From Paranoxybacillus vitaminiphilus (GTDB lineage: Bacteria; Bacillota; Bacilli; Bacillales; Anoxybacillaceae), in assembly GCF_003259935.1 (NCBI RefSeq), contig NZ_QLMH01000020.1:1-46086 (forward strand): a stretch of DNA of 46,086 bases, given 5' to 3'. Of this stretch, positions 8,194 to 18,317 are shown piece by piece. Position 1 is the first letter of the stretch. Each line of letters begins with the position of its first letter. Under the pieces are notes generated by a model. That model did no database searches. It had not been told where the DNA came from and saw only the letters and a list, made by a program, of their open reading frames with translations. A program made the translations under genes and the position numbers.

Positions 8194-11100
8194 GTGGGTT
8201 CCAAATACACTGCCCACTTTAAAGCCGATTGCATGAAACAACAGTGGAGTCCGAGTCTGTTTAAAGATTTCCATCAGGCAGAACATGATGCGTGCGGAAT
8301 TGTATCTGCCATTGAAAAACGCCGCACTCCTACAAGAGAAAATATTATGACATGTATTGATGCGCTTGTAAAAATGAATCATCGTGCCGGCTTTATTAAC
8401 GGCGAAGGCGATGGAGTGGGTGTTCACATCGATATTCCAAAAGCACTTTGGATGGAAAAGCTTGCGAATGCAGGGCAAAATCCGGAAATAGCAAACCGCG
8501 ATGATTTTACGGTTGGACATATCTTTATTAATAAAACAACAAATGTAACAAATAAAAAAGAACAAATAAAGTCTCTCTTCAAACAATATGGACTGTCCGT
8601 TATTTATGAATCCGATCGTGTCACTTCTTCAAGCGCATTAGGTCCGATTGCGCTGCGGCAAGAGCCTCTGTTTTGGCAAGTCGCGCTTTTGCCTGCTGAT
8701 TCGGCAAATCTGGCAAAGCGTTTATTTGAATTAGTTATTGACATCGAACAAGACGAAAATGTTCATGTCGCTTCATTAAGCAATTTTTATGTTGTGTATA
8801 AAGTGATGGGAGCAGGCGATATTTTACCAAAATATTATCATGATTTAGCAAATCCTCTTGTCGCTTCAACAATGACATTAGGACATAATCGTTACTCAAC
8901 AAATACTCTTTCAAACTTCTTCCGTGTTCAACCGTTTAGCGTATTGGGACATAACGGTGAAATTAATACGATTGCCAAGCTTCGCGATGAAGCGAAAATG
9001 ATTGGCGTTCCATTGACAAACGGCGGAAGCGATTCACAAGATTTAAGCCGCACGATCGATACACTTATTTCTCGTCACGGTTACAGTTTATTTGAAGCAG
9101 TTGATATTTTGTTCCCGCCGATTGTCAATGAAATTAGAGCTTATCCGGAACATCTTCAAGATTTATATACGTACATTCGCGAGGCATGGGGACATTTTGC
9201 TCAAGGACCTGCCGGCATCATTTCACGCTATGGTGATGAAGCGGTATTTAGCGTTGATGCCCTTGGCTTACGTCCTCTTTGGAAGCTTGAAACAGAAGAT
9301 CGTTTCATTTTTTCATCTGAGCCGGGCATTATCCCATCAAACGAGTATACAGGCGAACCAAAACCGATCGCCCCTGGAGAAAAAATCGGCTTAAAATGGG
9401 GAGACTCAGACTTTATCCAAGTGTTTGAATACGCTCAATTTCAAGAAGAAGTATACAAGCGTTTTTCAAAACGGATCGATATCACGAATTATCGCAATCG
9501 CTTAAACCCGCCACACTTAGAAAAATACGTTACGGTGTCTTCACCAGCAAAAGTAAGCAACGGACAGTATGCCGCATTCGGCTGGGACCGCGAACATATT
9601 CAACTTCTCGAACAAATGGCAGAAAAAGGAGCAGAGCCGATTCGGTCATTAGGGCATGATGCACCGCTTGCCGCGATTGATCCTAATCGCAAAAATCTTG
9701 CTGATTTTATTAAAGAAAGCGTCGCCGTTGTAACGAATCCGGCTATCGACCGCGACCGCGAAATGGAACATTTTTCAACGCGAACAGTTATCGGAAAACG
9801 TCCGTCTTTATTCGAAAACGGGGAAAAATCATATGTCATTGAACTCGTTTCACCGATTCTTATCGAAGGAAAATTAGGTTACGAATGTTCAGAAGCATTA
9901 AATCAACCTTCATATGACCAGGTTGTTCATGCGTTTCAATCACAAAAATTAACCTATTTTCTTTCAGCCACATTCACAGCTGATGAATCGATACCAGATG
10001 CACTAAAACGCCTTTCTGACGAAGCATGCGAAGCGGTTCGCTCTGGCAAAACACTTCTTATTCTCGATGACGCAGAAGCTCATCAAAACGGAAAATTGTG
10101 GATAGATCCGCTGTTGGTTACTTCTTCCATTGATAAAGCTTTGGCGGAAGCTGGATTGCGCCGCGATTGTTCTCTCTTGCTCCGCTCTGGCGCGATTCGC
10201 TCGCTGCATGACTTTATTGTTGCTTACGGTTTAGGCGCTAATGTAATCAGCCCGTATTTAATGTTTGCAACGGTAGCTGATGAATCGACTACTCCTGTTA
10301 TGAACTTATTCAACGCCTTAAATAAAGGCTTGGAAAAAGTGATTTCGACTATCGGTATTCATGAATTGAGAGGATACAGCCGCCTCTTCTCATCGATTGG
10401 CTTACATGATGAAATTGCCGAAGTTTTAGATATCGTTAACTTCTTTGGTTCTGATTCCTTAAAATACGATTTTGCTGCACTTAAAGAAGATGCAATTGCC
10501 CGAGCCAAAGATTTTGCGGATGAAAATGCAAAGCCGGGTAAAACATTCCATGTGTTCCCGCGCATTTGGAAAGCAATCGGGGAGGTTGCGCAAACAGGGT
10601 CATACGACAACTACCGCGAAAAATTAACCGAATTAGAAACGCAAACGCCGACGACCATTCGTCATTTATTAGACTTAAAGAAAGCAGAAAAAGCTGTTTC
10701 AGTCGACAAAGTCGATATTAGCGTCGGCGAGCATAGCTTACCGTTTGTGATTGCCTCGATGTCTTTCGGCTCACAAAACGAAGTCGCCTTCCGTGCTTAT
10801 GCTGAAGCAGCTGACCGTTTAAATATGGTTAGCTTGAACGGCGAGGGCGGCGAAATCAAAGATATGCTTGGAAAATATCCTCGTACACGGGGACAACAAA
10901 TCGCTTCCGGCCGCTTTGGTGTCAATGCCGAGTTGCTCAACTCTTCCAATCTTTTAGAAATAAAAATCGGGCAAGGAGCAAAACCTGGTGAAGGCGGTCA
11001 CCTTCCTGGCTCCAAAGTAACGGCAAAAATCGCTGAAGCACGTAACGCGACAATCGGTTCTGATTTGATTTCACCGTCAAATAACCATGACATTTATTCG

Positions 11101-12702
11101 ATTGAAGATTTAGCGCAAATGATTGCCGAGTTAAAAACAGCAAACGATAAAGCAAAAGTAGCGGTAAAAGTTCCTGTTGTTCCAAATATTGGGACTATTG
11201 CCGTCGGCATCGCAAAAGCAGGCGCTGATATTATTACGCTCAGCGGCTTCGATGGCGGAACAGGAGCAGCGCGCATTCACGCCTTGCAGCACGTCGGACT
11301 TCCGGTGGAAATCGGCGTCAAAGCGGCGCATAACGCTCTCTTGGAAGCCGGATTGCGGAATAAAGTCGAAATTTGGGCAGATGGCGGCATTAAAAGTGCA
11401 CTTGACGTCATTAAAGTCATGCTTCTTGGAGCCAACCGCATCGGCTTTGGAACGCTTTCTATGATTGCGATCGGCTGTACAACATGCCGCGGCTGTCATT
11501 TAGATACTTGCCATGTCGGCATCGCGACACAAATCGAATCAGAAGCGCAAGCGAAAGAACACGGATTACGCCGCTTTGTTCCACGCCAATTTGAGCCGGC
11601 TGTCCAAGGATTAGTGAACTTGTTTACTGCGTTTGGAAACGAGCTCAAAGCTTTAACCGCTGCGCTCGGCTATGAACGATTACAAGATCTTGTCGGCCGC
11701 TCCGATTTGCTAGAGCAAACAAGAGGTTTAGAGCAAATGAACTTAGAAAGCTTGCTTGAAGTTCTCGAAGTAGAACAATTCGCTCAAAAAGAAGTAGCTG
11801 CAAGCGTTGAAGAATATCAATTACTCGTTGCGGCAGGTGCTGAATATCTTGACTATCGCATAGAAGATTTACATCGTTCACGCGAGTTTAGAACCGTTAC
11901 TTCAGAACAGCGTGTTCTTGGCAGCCGTGTTTCCTGCCACCGCGTACGCGGGCGCTTAGACGGCTCGTACAAAAAGCTGCCAAACATAACATTGCGTTAT
12001 AAAGAAGGCTCAATTCCAGGTAATGGTCTTGGAGCATACAATAGCTACGGCATCCATATTCATGTTGACGGCGGTGCACAGGACGGTACCGGTAAAACCG
12101 CACTGGGCGGAAGTATCCTTATTTTTAAAGCCAAAGGAAAAGATGGCAAGTTCTACAACGGCTCCGTTGGAAAAGGCTTCGGCTATGGAGCACAAAAAGG
12201 TTTGTTAGTCGTTCAAGGAAACGCTGATGCCCGCGCCGGAATTCGTCTCTCAGGAGCGGATATGATTATTGGCGGTCAAGTGACAACACCTATTCCAGAA
12301 AAGGAATATGGCAACATTGGCGTTCGCGCAAATATTAAAGGATTTGCCTTTGAATATATGACAAACGGGCGCGGTCTTGTCCTTGGTGACCCTGGCCCAT
12401 GGATTTGCGCTGGTATGACAGGCGGAGTCGTCTACTTGCGTCACCAGCCGGAAATGGGATTAACAAAAGCTGCTCTTGAACGCCGCATCGCAAAAGGAGC
12501 AAAAGTAAGTATTGAGAAATTATCAGAAAAAGGTAAAGCAGATGTACAAGAATTGCTTTCTAAATACATTGAGCTGTTAATAGAGCATGAGCAATACGAA
12601 GAAGCCGAATCACTAAAACCATTGCTTGAAAAACCGGAAGAACACTTTTTCCAAGTCATTCCAATAAAAGAACAAGCCGATCCATCTGTATCTACAGAAT
12701 AA
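8194..12702 (+). CDS. Glutamate synthase large subunit (GltB-type), without adjacent small subunit
   Basis: About 1,502 residues with the full large-subunit order. The class II glutamine amidotransferase has its nucleophile Cys in EHDACGI, exposed after propeptide removal. A diverged central domain, the FMN/glutamate synthase barrel and a C-terminal GXGXG beta-helix follow. The 3Fe-4S cysteines are in GCTTCRGCHLDTC near residue 1095. It makes glutamate from glutamine and 2-oxoglutarate. The N-terminal domain is unlike B. subtilis GltA. No small (NADPH/FAD) subunit gene follows; the gene ends in a terminator. Start is uncertain: AGGAGGTG (8174-8181) rules out the TTG at 8170, GTG 8194 is used, and ATG 8233 would give a family-typical 20-residue propeptide. 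Confidence 0.9.
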   Translation: MGSKYTAHFKADCMKQQWSPSLFKDFHQAEHDACGIVSAIEKRRTPTRENIMTCIDALVKMNHRAGFINGEGDGVGVHIDIPKALWMEKLANAGQNPEIANRDDFTVGHIFINKTTNVTNKKEQIKSLFKQYGLSVIYESDRVTSSSALGPIALRQEPLFWQVALLPADSANLAKRLFELVIDIEQDENVHVASLSNFYVVYKVMGAGDILPKYYHDLANPLVASTMTLGHNRYSTNTLSNFFRVQPFSVLGHNGEINTIAKLRDEAKMIGVPLTNGGSDSQDLSRTIDTLISRHGYSLFEAVDILFPPIVNEIRAYPEHLQDLYTYIREAWGHFAQGPAGIISRYGDEAVFSVDALGLRPLWKLETEDRFIFSSEPGIIPSNEYTGEPKPIAPGEKIGLKWGDSDFIQVFEYAQFQEEVYKRFSKRIDITNYRNRLNPPHLEKYVTVSSPAKVSNGQYAAFGWDREHIQLLEQMAEKGAEPIRSLGHDAPLAAIDPNRKNLADFIKESVAVVTNPAIDRDREMEHFSTRTVIGKRPSLFENGEKSYVIELVSPILIEGKLGYECSEALNQPSYDQVVHAFQSQKLTYFLSATFTADESIPDALKRLSDEACEAVRSGKTLLILDDAEAHQNGKLWIDPLLVTSSIDKALAEAGLRRDCSLLLRSGAIRSLHDFIVAYGLGANVISPYLMFATVADESTTPVMNLFNALNKGLEKVISTIGIHELRGYSRLFSSIGLHDEIAEVLDIVNFFGSDSLKYDFAALKEDAIARAKDFADENAKPGKTFHVFPRIWKAIGEVAQTGSYDNYREKLTELETQTPTTIRHLLDLKKAEKAVSVDKVDISVGEHSLPFVIASMSFGSQNEVAFRAYAEAADRLNMVSLNGEGGEIKDMLGKYPRTRGQQIASGRFGVNAELLNSSNLLEIKIGQGAKPGEGGHLPGSKVTAKIAEARNATIGSDLISPSNNHDIYSIEDLAQMIAELKTANDKAKVAVKVPVVPNIGTIAVGIAKAGADIITLSGFDGGTGAARIHALQHVGLPVEIGVKAAHNALLEAGLRNKVEIWADGGIKSALDVIKVMLLGANRIGFGTLSMIAIGCTTCRGCHLDTCHVGIATQIESEAQAKEHGLRRFVPRQFEPAVQGLVNLFTAFGNELKALTAALGYERLQDLVGRSDLLEQTRGLEQMNLESLLEVLEVEQFAQKEVAASVEEYQLLVAAGAEYLDYRIEDLHRSREFRTVTSEQRVLGSRVSCHRVRGRLDGSYKKLPNITLRYKEGSIPGNGLGAYNSYGIHIHVDGGAQDGTGKTALGGSILIFKAKGKDGKFYNGSVGKGFGYGAQKGLLVVQGNADARAGIRLSGADMIIGGQVTTPIPEKEYGNIGVRANIKGFAFEYMTNGRGLVLGDPGPWICAGMTGGVVYLRHQPEMGLTKAALERRIAKGAKVSIEKLSEKGKADVQELLSKYIELLIEHEQYEEAESLKPLLEKPEEHFFQVIPIKEQADPSVSTE

Positions 12703-12730
12703 TCAAAAAGCGGCAGCGTTAAATCCTTAT

Positions 12731-12776
12731 AAAATGAGACTATCTCCATATGGATGAGATAGTCTCATTTTTCTTT
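12731..12776 (+). terminator. Rho-independent terminator of the glutamate synthase gene
   Basis: Arms AATGAGACTATCTC and GAGATAGTCTCATT with a 9-nt loop and a T-rich tail (TTTTTCTTTT), 28 bp after the stop codon. Confidence 0.92.
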
Positions 12777-12864
12777 TCCCCCTTGATATCCTCTAGCAAA
12801 CGATGTATATTACTAAATTGTTTATGAAAAATTTTATGCTGAAAGGAAAGGATTTTGAATCGCG

Positions 12865-13941
12865 ATGAAGCTCGGTGCCCGCGTCTTTAAAACGGGAATT
12901 GCCATTACTTTAGCACTTTTTTTAGCGAAGCTGCTCGATTTGCCATCGCCGGTATTCGCCGGCATTTCTGCTGTATTTGCGATGCAGCCTACTATTTACC
13001 GTACGTATTTATCCCTTGTTGAACAGCTCCAAGCTAACGTCATTGGCGCTTTTTTTGCCGTTATTATCGTTCTCATATTTGGTCATGATCCGTTTTTTAT
13101 CGGTTTAACTGCCATTTTAGTCATTGCTCTTTTCGTAAAATTACGTTTGGAATCAACCATCCCTGTAGCCCTTGTAACCGTGATTGCCATTATGGAGTAT
13201 ACCGAAGACGGGTTTATCCAGTTTGCTCTTATCCGCTTCTCAACTATTTTATTAGGTATATTGGCGGCGTTCTTTGTGAATCTTGTGTTTATTCCGCCAA
13301 AATATGAAAAGAAGCTTTATTCCAAAATCGTCGACAACACAGAAAATATTTTGAAATGGATTCGCATGAATATAAGACATGTTTCTGAACATAACCTCTT
13401 AAAAGAGGATATTGAAAAATTTAAAGAAAACATGATAAAGCTTGATCAGCTTTATTTAATGTACAAAGAAGAAAGGGACTACTTTCCAAAAAATAAATAT
13501 GGAAAATCAAGAAAACTTGTTCTATATAGACAAATGATTACAACCACTAATCGCGCATTGGAAACTTTGAAGCTCCTTCACCGGCTGGAAAATGAACTTC
13601 AACATATGCCAATGGAGTTTCAGCAAGCGATTCGCTCAGAACTAGACTGTTTGCTTAACTATCATGAGCAAATTTTATTAAAGTTTATCGGCAAAATTAA
13701 ATATCAGCCGGATTCGGAAATTGTCACCGAAGCATGCAACAGCAGAAAATGGCTTGTTGAGGCGTTTAATAAGCATTACTTGGAAAGATGCAAAGAAGCG
13801 GATAATTACCATTTATTCCCTCTTATCGGTACGATTATCGAATATAGCGAACAGTTAGATCATTTAGATACACTTATCGACAGCTTCCAAAATTATCATA
13901 AAGATGAACAATCGTTGGAAATGAGCGAGCAGGAAGACTAA
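12865..13941 (+). CDS. ygaE: YgaE-like aromatic acid exporter family membrane protein
   Basis: A 358-residue protein with about six hydrophobic segments in the first ~150 residues, including ALFLAKLLDLPSPVFAGISA, then a long soluble C-terminal half rich in charged helices. This is the DUF939/aromatic acid exporter (FUSC-like) layout. Position next to ygaD and downstream of gsaB matches B. subtilis ygaE. The substrate is unknown. It converges on ygaD with a shared terminator. Confidence 0.85.
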   Translation: MKLGARVFKTGIAITLALFLAKLLDLPSPVFAGISAVFAMQPTIYRTYLSLVEQLQANVIGAFFAVIIVLIFGHDPFFIGLTAILVIALFVKLRLESTIPVALVTVIAIMEYTEDGFIQFALIRFSTILLGILAAFFVNLVFIPPKYEKKLYSKIVDNTENILKWIRMNIRHVSEHNLLKEDIEKFKENMIKLDQLYLMYKEERDYFPKNKYGKSRKLVLYRQMITTTNRALETLKLLHRLENELQHMPMEFQQAIRSELDCLLNYHEQILLKFIGKIKYQPDSEIVTEACNSRKWLVEAFNKHYLERCKEADNYHLFPLIGTIIEYSEQLDHLDTLIDSFQNYHKDEQSLEMSEQED

Positions 13942-13975
13942 AAAAGGCAGTCTCACTTTAATGAGACTGCCCTTT
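13941..13975. terminator. Bidirectional terminator between ygaE and ygaD
   Basis: AAAAAGGCAGTCTCA, a 6-nt loop and TGAGACTGCC form a hairpin. The last codons of ygaD (minus strand) lie within it, and the A-run on the left gives a T-tract for the minus-strand transcript. Confidence 0.8.
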
Positions 13976-15751
13976 ACATTCTGCTTCGTTGATTTGTTGA
14001 ATCATAAACAATTTGTAATAACTCCCTTTTTTATTCATCAACTCTTCATGCGTGCCGCTTTCAACAATTTTCCCGTTTTCGATTAACACAATGCGATCAG
14101 CGTGAGTAATCGTTGATAAACGATGCGCGACAATTAACGTTGTGCGATTTTTTGCCAGCCGTTCCAACGTTTCTTGAATGAAATGCTCACTTTCTAAATC
14201 AAGCGCTGATGTCGCTTCATCTAAAATTAACAAAGGCGGATTTTTTAAAAACACACGGGCAATCGCAATTCTTTGCTTTTGTCCCCCCGACAGCTTAACC
14301 CCCCGCTCACCGACTTTCGTATCATATCCATTTGGCAGATTCATAATAAACTCATGAGCGTTAGCCGCCTTAGCGGCAGCAATCACCTCTTCATCGGTTG
14401 CGTCCGGCTTGCCGAGCAAAATATTTTCTTTTATCGAATCGCTAAATAAAATACTGTCTTGAAATACCATGCCGATCTTATCACGCAAGCTCCGGACTTT
14501 AAAATCGCGAATATCGATCCCGTCAAGCAGGATGCGGCCGCTTGTCACATCATAAAATCTCGGAATTAAGCTGACTAATGTCGATTTTCCGCCGCCGCTC
14601 ATACCGACAAAAGCGACCGTTTCCCCTTTTTTGATGTGTAACGAAATATTGTGCAAAACAGGCTCTGCATTCTGTTCATAAGCAAACGAGACATTTTCAA
14701 ATACAATATTTCCCTCTATATTCTTACACTCAATTGCATCTTGCTTGTCTTTAATATCATATTTTTCATCCATAAATTCAAAAAGACGATCCATGGAAGC
14801 AAACGACTGCGTTAAAGTCGTTGAAGAATTAACAAGACGACGCAACGGATTGTACAACCGTTCAATATAACCGACAAATGCAACCATGGTGCCAAGCGTT
14901 AAATTTCCACGTACCACCTCATAGCCTGCGTAACTAATCACGATAATCGGTGCAATATCCGTAATCGTGTTTACTACAGAAAAAGCTTTTGCGTTCCAAC
15001 TCGTATGCTCAAGAGCCTTTGTTAAAAAATGACGATTTTGCTTATCAAATTGGCGTTGTTCATAAGCTTCAATCGCAAAGCTTTTAATAATAGGCATGCC
15101 TTGAACCCTTTCATGTAAATGCGCTTGAAGCTCAGCCAACGCTTGAGAGCGGATTTTCGTCAGTTCTCTTAATCGGCCAAAAAAATATTTTACGGAAATC
15201 GCATAGATAGGAAGGGTAATAATAGAAATAAATGTTAATTTTACATCCATTGTAAACATAATCGCAATCGCAATCACAATCGTTGCCATATCGAGCCAAA
15301 GATTCATAAGTCCTGTAATCACAAAATTTTTCGTCTGCTCTACATCATTGATGACGCGCGAAATAATCTCACCGGCGCGATGATTGGCATAGTAATGAAA
15401 GCTTAGCTTTTGCATATGGGCGAACAATTGAGCACGAATATCATATAGCACTTTGCTTCCTGTCCACTGCGCAAAATATTGTCGATAATATTCAACAACG
15501 GGACGCAAAACAACAAAAACCAATAACATGATCGCTAAAACGATCCATAAATGTGCCACCTTTTCATCGACGCTCAGCTTCTTGTTGCCGATAATATCAT
15601 CAACAACATACTTCAGCATCATCGGAATTAAGAGCGGAATAATAAATTTTATAATGCCGATCACAATGGTAGCAATGACCTGCCATTTATATGGACGGAC
15701 AAATTGCAAATAACGATAAATATTATTCAGAACAATCCCCCCTAAAAGCAT
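13958..15751 (-). CDS. ygaD: ABC transporter ATP-binding/permease protein YgaD
   Basis: A 597-residue half-transporter of the type I ABC exporter fold. Six transmembrane helices fill residues ~1-310, then the nucleotide-binding domain with Walker [10 protein letters not shown], signature LSGGQKQR and Walker [13 protein letters not shown]. It likely homodimerises to export lipids or drugs. The ATG at 15751 overlaps the upstream terminator, whereas AGGGGGG lies downstream of it and 6 nt before an in-frame CTG at 15730; translation may begin there, giving a start like B. subtilis YgaD. The C-terminus is encoded inside a terminator hairpin. Confidence 0.92.
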   Translation of the reverse strand: MLLGGIVLNNIYRYLQFVRPYKWQVIATIVIGIIKFIIPLLIPMMLKYVVDDIIGNKKLSVDEKVAHLWIVLAIMLLVFVVLRPVVEYYRQYFAQWTGSKVLYDIRAQLFAHMQKLSFHYYANHRAGEIISRVINDVEQTKNFVITGLMNLWLDMATIVIAIAIMFTMDVKLTFISIITLPIYAISVKYFFGRLRELTKIRSQALAELQAHLHERVQGMPIIKSFAIEAYEQRQFDKQNRHFLTKALEHTSWNAKAFSVVNTITDIAPIIVISYAGYEVVRGNLTLGTMVAFVGYIERLYNPLRRLVNSSTTLTQSFASMDRLFEFMDEKYDIKDKQDAIECKNIEGNIVFENVSFAYEQNAEPVLHNISLHIKKGETVAFVGMSGGGKSTLVSLIPRFYDVTSGRILLDGIDIRDFKVRSLRDKIGMVFQDSILFSDSIKENILLGKPDATDEEVIAAAKAANAHEFIMNLPNGYDTKVGERGVKLSGGQKQRIAIARVFLKNPPLLILDEATSALDLESEHFIQETLERLAKNRTTLIVAHRLSTITHADRIVLIENGKIVESGTHEELMNKKGSYYKLFMIQQINEAECKGQSH

Positions 15752-15788
15752 AAAAACCTGTTGTAAAGTGCAGCAACAGGCTTTTTTG
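15751..15788. terminator. Terminator between ygaC and ygaD
   Basis: AAAAACCTGTTG and CAACAGGCTTTTTT arms with T-runs on both strands. It terminates ygaC transcription but abuts the annotated ygaD ATG, so ygaD needs its own promoter in or after the hairpin, or readthrough. Confidence 0.85.
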
Positions 15789-15802
15789 CTTCATCTGCCT
15801 AT

Positions 15803-16336
15803 TTACTTTCGGTAAGCTAAAAATTTTTCATACCACGTATCAATAAAATCGGGAGCAAATGGACCTTTCCGCTGCTGAACCCAGCTGATTAATTTTTCAA
15901 CATGATTTTTTAAAATTCGATCAATAACGGTGGGATAATTCATTTCTTGACGATGTCGCTCGTATTCATCTTCATCAAGAAGCATATAAGTCATATCGGG
16001 AAATACTTTTAAATCTAAATCATAGTCAATATATTTTAACGCTTCCCCGTCCCATACGAACGGAGAGCTGATATTGCAATAGTAATACACTCCATCGTCG
16101 CGAATCATGCCAATAATGTTAAACCAACATCGAGAGTGAAAAAAGCAAATCGCCGGTTCCCGCGTAATCCATTTTCGTCCATCGGCTTCTGTCACAACTG
16201 TACGATCATTGGCACCGATAATATAGTTTTGCGTCCCTTTAAGTACAACTGTTTCCGCCCATATGCGATGAATCGAACCGTTATGTTTATAGCTATGTAT
16301 TTGAATGATTTTTCCTTCAACAGGATAAGCTGTCAT
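15803..16336 (-). CDS. ygaC: DUF402 nucleoside tri-/diphosphate phosphatase YgaC
   Basis: A 177-residue DUF402 protein of the YgaC/Ntdp group, metal-dependent phosphatases acting on nucleoside tri- and diphosphates in S. aureus relatives. The acidic metal-binding run [10 protein letters not shown] followed by LLDEDEYE, and the basic [14 protein letters not shown] near the N-terminus, fit the family. Position between ygaB and ygaD matches B. subtilis. The biochemical role is transferred from homologues. Confidence 0.88.
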   Translation of the reverse strand: MTAYPVEGKIIQIHSYKHNGSIHRIWAETVVLKGTQNYIIGANDRTVVTEADGRKWITREPAICFFHSRCWFNIIGMIRDDGVYYYCNISSPFVWDGEALKYIDYDLDLKVFPDMTYMLLDEDEYERHRQEMNYPTVIDRILKNHVEKLISWVQQRKGPFAPDFIDTWYEKFLAYRK

Positions 16337-16447
16337 ATTTCTCCCCTACTTTCATTCGGACGCTTTTCTTACTATTATAACGGTTCGATATGCAATTTAA
16401 AACCATTCCAAAAGAAGTCTACTGAATGATTTTGTTCACAAATAAAA

Positions 16448-16560
16448 GAGGCTGACCATAAAGCAAAGTGTCAGCCCTCCACAACCACAATATTCACTTT
16501 AAATAAGAACGCTATGTGTTACGGATTTCGCGTGAGATTAGACACTTTTCGGCCAGCCCC
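16448..16560 (-). repeat. Intergenic GAGGCTG repeat family, copy 3 (overlaps ygaB 3' end)
   Basis: On the minus strand it opens GGGGCTGGCCGAAAAGTGTC, then TAATCTCACGCG, a central AT-rich stretch, GGAGGGCTGACACTTTGC and closes GGTCAGCCTCTTTT. The opening 42 bp are the last codons and stop of ygaB. Confidence 0.85.
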
Positions 16561-16812
16561 GTCAAATTTGTGTTGAGCTCGTTGGTAAGATTGAATCACC
16601 TCTTCTGTTTGCTTTTCAAATATTTGTTGAATTTCCCGCAGCTGTTTTTTCATTGCGCTTATTTCATCTTGAATCGAGCGCAGCTTCGTCTTATTCTGCA
16701 GCTTAATTAATTCTTCTTCAATTGCTTGGCATCTCTCCAGTTCTTCTTGAAGAAATAAAAGTTGGTCCATTGTTTTTAACTGTTCCCTTACCAGCCGCTC
16801 AAACTGTTCCAC
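16519..16812 (-). CDS. ygaB: YgaB-like coiled-coil protein
   Basis: A 97-residue, almost wholly helical protein rich in Glu, Gln, Lys and Leu with heptad spacing (about residues 5-80), so a coiled coil is likely. Length and place between ygaC and sspE match B. subtilis YgaB, whose function is unknown. The final ~12 residues (GAGRKVSNLTRNP) are encoded by a copy of the intergenic repeat, so the native C-terminus has been replaced. GGGGGGAT precedes the ATG. Confidence 0.75.
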   Translation of the reverse strand: MEQFERLVREQLKTMDQLLFLQEELERCQAIEEELIKLQNKTKLRSIQDEISAMKKQLREIQQIFEKQTEEVIQSYQRAQHKFDGAGRKVSNLTRNP

Positions 16813-16933
16813 AATCCATCCCCCCAGCCTATGTGACTATATATTCAATTCGGGAGGAAAACTTTTTTTCCTTTGACTACATATGTAGAGCAATAGTAAA
16901 TTTTGTCGAAAGAATATTTTGGAATGCTAATGT

Positions 16934-16988
16934 AAAAAAAAAAAAAAGCGGCACTCCTTACCGGTAAAAAAGGAATGCCGCTTTTTTG
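16934..16988. terminator. Terminator downstream of sspE
   Basis: AAAAAAGCGGCATTCCTTTT on the minus strand pairs with AAGGAGTGCCGCTTTTTT, ending in 14 consecutive T residues. Strong stem and T-tract on the minus strand, one base after the sspE stop. Confidence 0.92.
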
Positions 16989-17180
16989 TTATTTGCTTGA
17001 ATTTTGTGATTTGCGAGCTTCTGCTTGTGCGTTTTGTTGTTTTACTTCTTGCACATTTGTTTCAGCTGCAAATTCTGTACCGAATTGACCTGCAGCACCC
17101 GCTTGTGCAGATTGCGCGTTTTGTTGTTTTACTTTTTGAATGTTCGTACCTGCTGCTGATTTGTTTGGTTGATTAGCCAT
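16989..17180 (-). CDS. sspE: Gamma-type small acid-soluble spore protein
   Basis: A 63-residue Gln/Asn/Ala-rich protein with two tandem copies of a KVKQQNAQ-containing unit and the GPR-protease-like site TEFAAET, diagnostic of gamma-type SASP (SspE). It is a spore amino-acid store degraded at germination and does not bind DNA. The start at 17180 has GGAGGTGA 5 nt upstream; the 5-residue longer frame lacks one. An upstream complementary octamer could mask this site. It lies 58 bp after fabL on the same strand. Confidence 0.95.
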   Translation of the reverse strand: MANQPNKSAAGTNIQKVKQQNAQSAQAGAAGQFGTEFAAETNVQEVKQQNAQAEARKSQNSSK

Positions 17181-17185
17181 CGTTA

Positions 17186-17220
17186 TCACCTCCACGGAAT
17201 TTAATGTACCCAGGAGGTGA
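17186..17220 (-). promoter_or_regulatory. Hairpin that could sequester the sspE ribosome binding site
   Basis: On the minus-strand mRNA TCACCTCC (17220-17213) is perfectly complementary to GGAGGTGA (17193-17186), the sspE Shine-Dalgarno, with a 19-nt loop. If the transcript starts upstream of 17220, ribosome access would be blocked. Function is inferred; the complementarity is seen. Confidence 0.5.
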
Positions 17221-17238
17221 CTGCTCTATCCAAAAAAA

Positions 17239-17994
<756 letters not shown>

Positions 17995-18062
17995 TCATTC
18001 CCCTTTTTATGTATAAATATATCCCGCCTTTTTCAAACTATAGGAAAAAGGAGGAAATGCTC

Positions 18063-18287
18063 ATGTACGTTGGACGTGATATGACAGAACTCTCAATGAT
18101 TCCAAAGTCAGAATGGAAAGATAGCGAACTTGCCTTTTTTCATCATTCATTTCAACAAATCACTCCCTATCTAAACGTCGAGGGACAAACAATCCATCGC
18201 GAGATTATTGAAGAAATCGAAGCGCGCGGCGGGTTAAAGCGAAACGAAGCCGATTACACACATGGCACACACGTTTCTTTTGACTAA
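18063..18287 (+). CDS. yfhS: Small conserved protein YfhS
   Basis: A 74-residue acidic protein, diverged from fabL and convergent with mutY exactly as yfhS in B. subtilis. The start at 18063 follows AAGGAGG by 8 nt. No transmembrane segment or known domain. Homologues are sporulation associated in B. subtilis; function is unknown. Confidence 0.8.
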   Translation: MYVGRDMTELSMIPKSEWKDSELAFFHHSFQQITPYLNVEGQTIHREIIEEIEARGGLKRNEADYTHGTHVSFD

Positions 18288-18289
18288 CA

Positions 18290-18313
18290 TTTGGTGGGGA
18301 ATTCCCCACCAAA
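18290..18313. repeat. Perfect 24-bp palindrome at the yfhS-mutY junction
   Basis: TTTGGTGGGGAA followed directly by its reverse complement TTCCCCACCAAA, with no loop. It begins 3 bp after the yfhS stop and ends 5 bp before the mutY stop. It may be a terminator stem or a collapsed repeat, but has no T-tract. Confidence 0.7.
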
Positions 18314-18317
18314 CACT

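Noticed and set aside
8152-8586. A minus-strand ORF of 144 codons over the glutamate synthase 5' end
   Set aside because: It is antisense to a clearly functional N-terminal domain, has no ribosome binding site and no recognisable domain.
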